Assembly (NCBI GenBank): GCA_003640385.1
Contig: RCAB01000488.1
Span: 1 to 41,664 of the forward strand
Length of the DNA stretch: 41,664 bases
Source of the DNA: Setaria digitata
Taxonomy: Eukaryota; Nematoda; Chromadorea; Rhabditida; Setariidae
Direction of reading: 5' to 3'
The position numbers and the translations under genes were made by a program. A model generated the notes under the pieces. It saw only the letters and a list, made by a program, of their open reading frames with translations, had not been told where the DNA came from and made no database searches. Shown piece by piece: positions 1 through 11,318 of the stretch (positions are counted from its first letter, which is position 1; each line of letters begins with the position of its first letter).

Positions 1-481
1 AATAATAATAAATGATAATAATAATAAATAATAATAATAATAGTAAAAAATATAATAGTATAATTTACGACAATAACAATAACAACTAATAATAATAATA
101 CTAGCAATAAGAGTAGTAATGATAATAATAATAATAGTAATAGTAATAGTAGTACAGCAGAAGAATTAAAGAGGAAAAGAAAAATGAAAAGCAGCATTTC
201 GTTTTTTTTTTTTTATTGAACTAAACTAAGTATTTTTCAAGCAGTGTTTTTCCATTTTTTTTTTCTCGTTTTGTCAAGAAAAAAAAAAAAAAAAAAAGAG
301 AGAAAATTTTGTTCGAGAAAATTTCTGAAAAGAAAAGAAAATGATTTCTCGTTTCTTTTTTTTTTTTTTTTTTTTTTAAATTTCCATTCTCTTCTTTCCA
401 CTTTTTCGCTGTAAACATTAGCAGAAAAAACATAGAAAAAAAGAAAAAAAAAAAACAAAGAAAAAGATGACTGAAATATAC
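1..481 (-). other. Intron 3' of the forkhead exon (start only)
   Basis: The intron begins with GTATAT on the minus strand at 481 and runs off the left edge. It holds T runs, A runs and, at 1-160, a degenerate AAT/GATAAT array. No continuation of the forkhead domain (WF, helix 3) is seen in any frame up to position 1, so the next exon is outside the window. Confidence 0.6.
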
Positions 482-1033
482 CTGATAAATTTCATTTAAT
501 TTTAATCGTTTTTCTGGACTACTTTCAATAGCCTCAATGATGAGATCTTTATAGCTTAAACTTGGCCGTTCAGCTTTTTCCACCGTTGCTGGTGTGGATG
601 ACTGATCGGTGATAATTGTTGTACGATTGTTATTTGCACCGGGACTTGTTGTTAGAGGAATTCGCAATTCTGGTGTACTACTTGCACGTTCAATATTTGA
701 TGATGATGATGGTGATACAGTAGCTAATTCATCAATTAAATGTGTTGGCTCAGATTTTAATGATCCCATACTTTTGTTATCTTCCAAATTCTGATTATCA
801 CACATATTCAAAATTGTTGCATTACTGCTGGTATTATTGATAATATCGTTATCGCTACTACTATCGTTGTTGCTATTATCGTTATTGATAATGTTGTTGC
901 TGCTGCTACTGCTGCTGCTGCTGCTGTTGTTGTTGTTGTTGTTGTTGTTGTTGCTGTTGTTGTTGCTGCTGCTGGTGCTGCTGTTGTTATTGTTATTATT
1001 ATTGCCCAGAACTGCTGAACCAATTAAATCCAT
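482..1033 (-). CDS. daf-16: FoxO/DAF-16-like forkhead transcription factor, partial (5' portion, one exon)
   Basis: This exon encodes 184 residues in phase 0 from an ATG at 1033 to a splice donor. The minus strand reads ATTTATCAG then GTATATTTCAG, with the junction at 482/481. Residues 11-70 are Asn- and Ser-rich low complexity. Residues 71-150 are Ser/Thr/Pro-rich and probably disordered. From about residue 156 the forkhead domain begins (RPSLSYKDLI), continues with AIESSPEKRLKL and breaks after NEIYQ, in helix 2. AIESSPEKRL is typical of FoxO proteins, and RLKLNEIYQ is the nematode DAF-16 form. FoxO factors act in the nucleus downstream of insulin/PI3K/AKT signalling. No RxRxxS/T AKT site is visible here. 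The usual N-terminal NxWG before the domain is absent, as expected for an alternative 5' exon. Helix 3 and the wings must lie left of the window. The family is fairly sure, but the isoform and true start are not. Confidence 0.82.
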
Positions 1034-1156
1034 TAATTCTAGGGCACTGCCAATGTTGGCAGCTTTCTGCGGTGATAATGGACAGAGCTCCAGTGTGATA
1101 AAATCGTTGTTTGTTTGTTTATTTGTTTGATTGTTTTTGTTTTCGTCTTTGCTTCT
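1034..1156 (-). CDS. Possible N-terminal extension of the forkhead exon
   Basis: The reading frame of the forkhead exon stays open for 41 codons upstream of its first ATG, back to a TAA at 1157-1159. The part nearest the ATG (ITLELCPLSPQKAANIGSAL) is not low complexity and reads like protein. The distal part is an AAAC-rich Asn/Gln/Thr stretch that looks like noncoding DNA. A possible acceptor (CAG then AAAGCTGCC) would start an exon at 1066. If this is the first exon of a transcript, the ATG at 1033 is the likely start. If it is internal, the exon begins somewhere within 1034-1156. The sequence alone does not decide. Confidence 0.4.
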
Positions 1157-1159
1157 TTA

Positions 1160-1772
1160 TATTCCCTTTGTTGTTAATTAAATTGAATAAAATACTACTT
1201 AACAGTAATAGGAATGTATTGCTGTTTGATGAAAAGGACCTGCGTCTTCGCTTGAGCAAATTGCCGATTTTCCCTAAAAATAATAATCAAATTAATTAAA
1301 TAATCATATTTAAAAAAAAAAAAAAAGAAGGGAAAAGAGAGGCGCACGTGAGCGAAAAAATAAAAAAATCGAAAAAAAAAAAAAAACAGGGTAAAAAAGA
1401 AAAAGACGAACAAACGCGCTTCCACGTGTTCCCCAAAGGTGATTACGAAAACGACTACAATAAATATTATCATTTATCACAAATAATTAAAGTATTAATT
1501 TTTTAATACTACTCTATTAATACTGTTTGTTATTGTTGCTACTATTATATGTTACATAAAATTGTATCTATTATTCTAATTACAATTATCATTAAATTTA
1601 ATCTATTTATGATAAATAATAATTTAGTTCAATTATTAATTATTGCTATTATCACTGCTGTTATCTTGAGCAATTACAGTCAGGTTTTAAGAAATTAGTA
1701 AAATATAATACATTTTATAAGAAAGAACATTGGAAATTATTATAATGATAATGATAATAATGATAGTGATAA
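1160..1772. other. AT-rich upstream DNA
   Basis: Apart from the E-box patch this is simple AT-rich sequence with two A runs near 1311 and 1374 and scattered TTATT/ATTAAT. No exon-like frame or RNA gene is seen. Confidence 0.6.
1345..1428. promoter_or_regulatory. Pair of CACGTG E-boxes upstream of the forkhead exon
   Basis: Perfect CACGTG sites lie at 1345-1350 and 1423-1428, in a short GC-richer patch (GCGCACGTGAGCG and CGCTTCCACGTGTTCC) about 310-395 bp upstream of the exon ATG. CACGTG is the site for bHLH and bHLH-Zip factors such as the TFEB/HLH-30 and Myc/Max-like groups. A role as a promoter of the forkhead transcript is inferred from position only. Confidence 0.3.
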
Positions 1773-2378
1773 TTAATAATAATAGCAATAATAATAAAAA
1801 TAATAATAATAATAACAAAAATAATAATAATAATAATAACAAAAATAATAATAATAATAAAAATGATAGTAATAAAAATAATAATAATAATAATAAAAAT
1901 AATAATAATAATGATAAAAATAATCATGATAAAAATAATAATGATAAAAATAATAATGATAAAAATAATAATAATAAAAATAATAATAATAAAAATAATA
2001 ATAATAAAAATAATAATAATAAAAATAATAATAATAAAAATAATAATAATAAAAATAATAATAATAAAAATAATAATAATAAAAATAATAATAATAAAGA
2101 TAATAATAATAAAAATAGTAATAAGAATGATAATAACAAAAATAATGATAATAATGATAATAATAATAATGATAAAAATAATAATAATGATAAAAATAAT
2201 AATAATAATAATAATAATNATAAATAATAATAATAAAAATAATAATAATAAAAATAATAATAATAAAAATAATAATAATAAAGATAATAATAATAAAAAT
2301 AGTAATAAGAATGATAATAACAAAAATAATGATAATAATGATAATAATAATAATGATAAAAATAATAATAATGATAAA

Positions 2379-2409
<31 letters not shown>

Positions 2410-2412
2410 GTG
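1773..2412. repeat. AAT-type array with a 15-bp subunit
   Basis: The array is made of AAT, AAA, GAT and AAC triplets. Between about 1913 and 2098 it settles into 15-bp units of the form AATAATAATAATAAA, roughly a dozen copies. All long open frames here are translations of the repeat (Asn/Lys on +, Ile/Leu/Phe/Tyr on -). An N sits at 2219, and the sequence on either side of it is duplicated at an offset of 184 bp. Confidence 0.95.
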
Positions 2413-2420
2413 CTAATGGA

Positions 2421-3981
2421 AAAAATAATAAGGAGAAAAATCATGATTAAAAAAAATATCTGATTTGTAAATAAAACGTCTCTCATATAATACCCCAGTT
2501 AAGAGTTGAATGAATACTTACCACTCTACACCATTGTAATACTATAAGATCGTATAAATTAACATAAGAAATAATTTTCAATGGAACGATCGTACAATGA
2601 TGAATTCAGCATCAAAGCTATTTACAAAATAACACTATTAATATTCATTATTACTATTATTACCATTATAACAAATTGATAATAATAGTAATAAATGATT
2701 AACAAATTAATGATAAATAATAATCATTGATATTAATATTGCTATATCATTAATTTGTTGATAATAACGATAGCAGCAATTGTAATAACAAAATAATAAT
2801 AATAATAATAATGAGGAACGCCAGATAGTGATAATAATATTAAGAATAATAATAATAAGTATTATAATAATGAATGCTAGAAGCAATAATAACAATAACA
2901 ACAATAACAATACCAATAATAATAATAATAATAATACAGTAACCAGAATAAGAGGAGAAAATGATAAAAACCAATAACAGATAATGAATTATTAAAAATG
3001 TTAGAATATGAAAAGGGACATAAATGAGAAAAATAACAATAATAGGAAATGAATTATTAAAAATGTTAATTAATAAAATATTTTTATCACACTTTAGCCA
3101 ATAAATTGTTGATAAATACATAGGATGAAGGAAAAATGAAAAGTACATTAAAATTTTTTTAAGAATATTTTAATATGCATTCATGTTCGTCGTCTTTCGA
3201 TTTTTCTAAACACTTTTGCTTAGATATTTCTTCTATTTTTTCCCTTTTTTTCCCTTTTTTTTTTGAAATTTCTTCGAGAGATATAGAGGTAGAAGAAAGG
3301 AGATAAATATTTTTTTTTTTTTTTTTCTTAGAAATGAAAAAGGAAAAGGAGAGAGAGAGAATTATGAAATCTTCAATTCTTACGTCACATGTGATGATGC
3401 TGATAAATATTATTAAAATGATAACACTTCTAACAACTTATACGAAAACAATCAAATAAATTAAAAGCAAAAAAAAAAAAAAAAAGAAAGAAAAGTTAAC
3501 AAACAATTTATTATATGTAACTGATAATCTTACTGATAAAAGAGGGCAAAAAAAAAAAAAAAAAAAAAACAAAAAAAATTAAAAAAATACAATGTGAAGA
3601 ATATAGCTAATAACATTTGATATGCGTGATTGAAGAAGAATTGGTGGAAAATACACGTTAATTTAAAATATAATGCTAAAATTAGTAATAAATTAAAAAT
3701 TTTAGAAAAATTAATGAATGAAATTTTTGGAAATTGTTTTATTTATGGAAGGATGAAAAGAAGCGAATAAAATAATCATCCCAAAAAAAAAAAAAAAAAT
3801 GAATGAGGAAGTGAGGTTTTTGTTGTTGTTGAAAAATAAACGAAAAATTGAGAGAAAAATTTAGTTTGAAAATGGATGATTGGTTTATTTCAACAACCAA
3901 AAGAAAAAGAAAAAGATAAACAATGACGAAAATTATTGAAAAAAAAAAAAAAAAAAAAAAAAAAGAANCGTTGAAAAATAT

Positions 3982-4012
<31 letters not shown>

Positions 4013-4153
4013 TGCGAAAAATAATGAGAGTATATATACATAAGCAGATCGATCGAAGAACCGGGGAAAACCGGGGAGCGGGGGAAGAAGAACTGGAAAA
4101 AAAAGCGGGGGGATAAGCTCATTAAAAAAAAAGAAAAGCATTACCGTCCTCCT

Positions 4154-4157
<4 letters not shown>
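2421..4157. other. AT-rich noncoding stretch
   Basis: This stretch has no recognisable gene. It contains degenerate ATAAT/GATAAT sequence (2640-3070), A or T runs near 3310, 3470, 3550, 3783 and 3940, a short (GA)n at 3989-4012 and a small GC patch with two CCGGGGA motifs near 4060-4085. A single N is at 3968. Confidence 0.6.

Positions 4158-4199
<42 letters not shown>
4158..4199. repeat. (CT)n microsatellite
   Basis: A run of about 42 bp of uninterrupted CT, followed by CCCTCTCCCTCTCTC. An imperfect (GA)n tract on the same strand follows at about 4333-4380. Confidence 0.95.
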
Positions 4200-4201
<2 letters not shown>

Positions 4202-4624
4202 CCTCTCCCTCTCTCTCTTTCCCTCCCAGTGACAATGTTGTTGTTATTGGTAAAGTGAGTTTATTGTTTCTAATCCATTACATCTATTTTACTTATCATA
4301 TAACGTAGAAATAAATAAAATAAAAAAGAATGAAAAGAGAGATAGAGAGAGGGAGAGAGAGAGAGAAGAAGAGAGGAAGAGAGGAATGAAAAGGGAGAAA
4401 AACAATAAAGTATAGAAAGTTGATGTTTATTTCAATAACAAGAAATAAAAATGAATAAGAGGGAAAAAGACAGAGAGGGAGAGAGAAAGAGAAAAAGAAA
4501 TATACAGATGTGCGCAAGTTGCTCTTTCAAGGAAGTACTAATACTTTCCTTCCTGCTTTTCCAGGCAAATTATCGAATGTATATGCCTATATCAGCTCGT
4601 ACCTATCTATAATACACAACACTG

Positions 4625-4995
<371 letters not shown>

Positions 4996-5086
4996 TATGT
5001 GTGTGTTTGTTTATGTTTGTGAATGCAACAAATCTGTCTTTGTGCATGTCGCGTTCATGTCAGCTCTCCCTAACTCTTCGGCTCTT

Positions 5087-5160
5087 CCCCCGCTCTCCCG
5101 CCATCCCAGAAGTTTCTCCCCCGCTCTCCGGTCACCCCAGAAGAAGTTTGAAGTTTCTCC
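5087..5160. repeat. Dimeric 31-bp GC-rich repeat
   Basis: CCCCCGCTCTCC occurs at 5087 and 5118, each followed by a variant of CATCCCAGAAG and TTTCT, which gives two adjacent units about 31 bp apart plus a degenerate trailing TTTCTCCTCC. The block is unusually C-rich for this window. Confidence 0.75.
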
Positions 5161-5229
5161 TCCACTGCTTTTATCACCGTCTACTTTTTCTGCACTTCTA
5201 CGAGAACATCATCAGCATGTTTACGTCAA

Positions 5230-5630
5230 CAGAGGACATTACTGGTGTATGATTGTAGCAGTACAGGAAAAACGGTCGAGCGATGCAAGAGAAGAGTAGA
5301 ACGGGAAAACGATAAAAGTGATAACCGGAAAGTAGGAAAGAAAGAAGACGGAAGGGGTAAGCCGTGGAAAGAAAAAAAAAAACAGAAAGAGTAATGATTA
5401 AACAGGGAAGAGGGATAAAATGAAATGATTCCTGAATGAAGTGAAATGAAAACCGGAAAAAAAAAAAAGATAGCAGCATAATGAGTATGTTGCAAAAAGA
5501 ATGACGAAAACGGAACAAACCGGATTTGAATTATAAGAGAAGATAGAAAAGAGGAGGAGAAGGAAGAGGTGAAGGAGGATGAAGAAATATTGAAACAAAC
5601 GAAAAGAATTTCAAGATGGAAACGTTTTAG

Positions 5631-5662
<32 letters not shown>

Positions 5663-5991
5663 CAAAAAGAAAAAAAAAAAGAGACGAAACTAAAAGGAAA
5701 GAAAAACAGTTTATTTAAAAATGTTTCTGTTGCTCTTTAAAAATGAAAAGAAAAAAAAAAGATGAAAATAAAAAAATGAAAAACGAATGTGAAAAATCAA
5801 AGTAGCAGCAGACATTACAGCAGCATAAATCCAAAAGGTGCGAATAGATAGATATGTTGAAAGTCGAGAATCGAGAACGAAAGGTCAGATGAGGAGGAAA
5901 TTGCATCCAATAATTTTATAATAAGCAATCCAAATAAATAAACAATTCACAGATCAATGTTCAAGTAGCGAATATTTCCAAAATAATAAAC
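5230..5991. other. Purine-biased noncoding stretch
   Basis: The plus strand is strongly A/G-rich (AACGGG, AACCGGAAA, GAAGAGG and long A runs near 5640-5680). Minus-strand open frames over it are Phe/Ser/Leu-rich shadows of that bias. No gene is recognised. Confidence 0.55.
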
Positions 5992-6621
5992 ATGATTGAT
6001 TGTTTGATGAAGAAAAAACTTCGAATAAACAAAGACGAAGAGGTCAGCTTAAGTGAGGTGAATTTCGCTACTACAAGAGAAAAACATTGGATAGGTGAGG
6101 ATAAAGAGGTCAGCTTAAGTGAGGTGAATTTCGCTACTACAAGAGAAAAACATTGGATAGGTGAGGATAAAGAGGTCAGCTTAAGTGAGGTGAATTTCGC
6201 TACTACAAGAGAAAAACATTGGATAGGTGAGGATAAAGAGGTCAGCTTAAGTGAGGTGAATTTCGCTACTACAAGAGAAAAACATTGGATAGGTGAGGAT
6301 AAAGAGGTCAGCTTAAGTGAGGTGAATTTCGCTACTACAAGAGAAAAACATTGGATAGGTGAGGATAAAGAGGTCAGCTTAAGTGAGGTGAATTTCGCTA
6401 CTACAAGAGAAAAACATTGGATAGGTGAGGATAAAGAGGTCAGCTTAAGTGAGGTGAATTTCGCTACTACAAGAGAAAAACATTGGATAGGTGAGGATAA
6501 AGAGGTCAGCTTAAGTGAGGTGAATTTCGCTACTACAAGAGAAAAACATTGGATAGGTGAGGATAAAGAGGTCAGCTTAAGTCAGGTGAATTTCGCTAAC
6601 ACCGATGAAGATTTCAGGTAA
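5992..6621 (+). CDS. Unrecognised open frame made of 22-residue repeats (minisatellite or repeat protein)
   Basis: An ATG at 5992 opens 209 codons. A basic leader of 16 residues (MIDCLMKKKLRINKDE) is followed by eight identical 22-residue repeats and a divergent ninth that ends NTDEDFR before a TAA at 6619. The repeat contains EVSLSEVNFATTREKHWIGE. It is hydrophilic, mixed-charge and has no signal peptide or membrane segment. The unit is 66 bp, so the frame is kept through the array. A donor-like CAG|GTAAAC sits at 6617/6618, so it could also be an exon that continues. An AATAAA lies near 6719. Against a gene: the copies are identical at DNA level, so no synonymous signal exists, and one antisense frame is also open through every unit. 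I do not recognise the protein. Confidence 0.25.
   Translation: MIDCLMKKKLRINKDEEVSLSEVNFATTREKHWIGEDKEVSLSEVNFATTREKHWIGEDKEVSLSEVNFATTREKHWIGEDKEVSLSEVNFATTREKHWIGEDKEVSLSEVNFATTREKHWIGEDKEVSLSEVNFATTREKHWIGEDKEVSLSEVNFATTREKHWIGEDKEVSLSEVNFATTREKHWIGEDKEVSLSQVNFANTDEDFR
6040..6603. repeat. 66-bp minisatellite, eight identical copies plus a partial ninth
   Basis: Units start at 6040, 6106, 6172, 6238, 6304, 6370, 6436 and 6502, with a partial copy from 6568 that diverges (AGTCAGG for AGTGAGG, then GCTAACA for GCTACTA). The full copies look identical base for base and are visibly GC-richer than the flanks. Exact identity points to recent expansion or homogenisation, and the copy number is probably polymorphic. 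Confidence 0.97.
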
Positions 6622-9065
<2,444 letters not shown>

Positions 9066-9090
9066 AAAAAAGAGAGAGGGGGAAAAGAAT

Positions 9091-9378
9091 TTACGTCAAA
9101 AATTTTATTCCACTTACTTTTTTTTTGTCTTTCATTTATGCCAATAAATTCTATTTACTTTTTACCAAAATCACATCAAGAGCACTCTCTTGACAAGTCA
9201 ATTCATTGATTTACGCTAAGAATTCTATTTACGTGAATTACTATTCTACTCTAAATTTGATTAAAATTCACTTCGAAAACAGTTCCGTCCACGTTTCATC
9301 CTAATTTACGTCAATTCCGTTCACGTCTTACTCGTAATTTTCGTCAGTTCCGCTCACGTTACATTCCAATTTAAATGA
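9091..9378. repeat. Degenerate 32-bp repeat with TTACGTCA motifs
   Basis: Three adjacent units at 9282-9313, 9314-9346 and 9347-9378 share TTCCG..CACGT and end in the pattern TTACGTCA. Related words (TTACGTCA at 9091, TTACGCTA at 9211, TTTACGTGA at 9228) suggest older, more decayed copies upstream. TTACGTCA resembles a CRE/bZIP site. Confidence 0.7.
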
Positions 9379-11269
9379 TGAATTCAAATCAAGCTTTAAT
9401 TGGCTTCAATTAGAAATACTCACTCATCAACAGCAGCTGTATTATTTCATATTGAGAATTTTAAATTAATAAATTCTTTTGTTCTTTCCTCTTTTTCTTT
9501 TCTTTTTTTCCTTTTTCTTTTTTTCCTTTATTTTTTTTTTTGCTTTCCTGATAATTTTTTCGCTTTCCCTTAAGTACAGATATGATAAATGATAAAGTAG
9601 GTATAAATGATAAAAAGAAAGATGACGAATTTTTTTTCCTAACCTATAGCATATATAAATAAATAAATGTATTCCATTCTTATAGCGAGATGAAATGTGA
9701 AAATAACTTGATGGCTCAAATTATATTACTAATAATATTGGCTAACTAGTATTTTCTAGCCATAAAAAGGCCGGCCAAGTGTTTGAATATTAGTTAACCA
9801 ACCATATTTAAAGACTTTTACTTTTTTCTTTTTCTTTTTTTTTTTTTTTTCTTTTTTTACATAGCAACCGTTTTATCAACTTTTAAACAAATCTTTTTGT
9901 TTTTCGTTCTTTTCTTTTTTTTTTTTTTTTTTCTTTCTTTCTTTCTTTTCTTTTCAAATATAAATGAAAATAAAATTTTTTTTTTTTTTAAAATATGATT
10001 AAAATGCAATCTTATCAGTGATGTAACGCATGACGTGAAAGATTGAAGTCTTATAAATTGTCAAATAATAGAAAGAAATGAAAGAGATTTATATTAGCGT
10101 AAAATTATATCTTCAATTGTAAACAGGAAAGTTAGATTCGAATTGTATATGTTTATAAAACTATTTGTGAAGGATGAAAAATGAATGTTTTAAAAAAGAA
10201 AGAAAAAAAAAAAAAAAAAAAAAAAGGAATGATAACAATTCAATGTGCAAAGATGTAGTTATAATATTTTAAATAAAAACTTCCTCAAAAAAAAAAAAAA
10301 TAAATAAAAAAATAAATAAAATAAAATAAAATATAGTATCATATCAATTAATGATTAATTCAGTTTTGTTCTTGCAAATTTCAATTACTAATCTATCAAA
10401 GCAAACAGAGAAAAAAAAGAAATGCATGAAAAGTAGGAAATTTTTCAAAAAAATAGAAAAAAAAAAAACAAACAAACAGAAGAAAAAATGCGGGAACAGT
10501 TATCAAATATACTTCAAAAACAAATAAAAAAAAAATTTCTTTTTTTTTTTTCCTTTCTTTGAAATTTAGAAAGTTCTACTGGAAAACGATAAATTCTCAT
10601 CTTTTTTTTTTATTCATAAATAAATTTGAAAAGTTTTTTTACAGTAATAAATTATATGTTAATTTTTTAATTATAATAGAAGGACAAAAAAAAAAAAAAA
10701 ACGACAAATAAACACAAAAAAGTTTTTACAAAATAGTTCTTTATGATAAATAAATAAATATTCACTTTTTTTTTTCTCCTTAAAAACAAAAAAAAAAAAA
10801 AGGAAACAGTAAATAATAATTTTATTGAATATTATCATTTAAAATTTAATCATTCAAAAAATAATAATAATAATAAAACAACAAATAAGAGAGGATGATG
10901 AGAAAGAAGGAGATGGATAAATTCGTAAATAAAAATTTATTGTAACAAATGAATGAAAGGCATAAAATTGATTTCCTTTTTTTTTTTCTTTTTTAATTTA
11001 GTTATTAAAATTTGTGACAAATTTAAATATTTTTGGACAAAAATTCAGACATTAAGCAAAGAAAAAAACAAATAAAAAGAAGCAAAGATAAAATTAACTG
11101 ATAATGAAAAAGGCATAAAAGATATACTTTGAGAAGTAAAATTTAAAAAAAAAAAAAAACACCTGTCATCCTTTCTTCTTTATCATATAAATAAACATTT
11201 CTGATGAATCGAATATTTCATTATTCAGCTTTCCATTTCTCTCTTGCTCATCTCGAGAGTTCCCGATTA

Positions 11270-11270
<1 letters not shown>
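9379..11270. other. AT-rich homopolymer-dense stretch
   Basis: No gene is seen. Long T runs lie near 9530, 9840 and 9918, and A runs near 10205, 10287, 10685, 10788 and 11142. Small AAATA and AAATAA repeats are scattered through it. Confidence 0.6.
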
Positions 11271-11302
<32 letters not shown>

Positions 11303-11318
11303 CTCGAGAATTCTCGAT
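11252..11318. repeat. (CT)n tract bracketed by 16-bp imperfect direct repeats
   Basis: CTCGAGAGTTCCCGAT at 11252-11267 and CTCGAGAATTCTCGAT at 11303-11318 differ at two positions and bracket a CT tract ending at 11302. The right copy contains a perfect 12-bp palindrome, CGAGAATTCTCG. Confidence 0.8.

Noticed and set aside
1730..2486. Long Asn/Lys and Ile/Phe/Tyr frames
   Set aside because: They are translations of the AAT/AAA array and cross an assembly N.
9766..9782. ACTTGGCCGGCC on the minus strand, which can read TWPA, a hint of the FoxO AKT-site exon
   Set aside because: Stops lie close on both sides in that frame, and no RxRxC precedes it.
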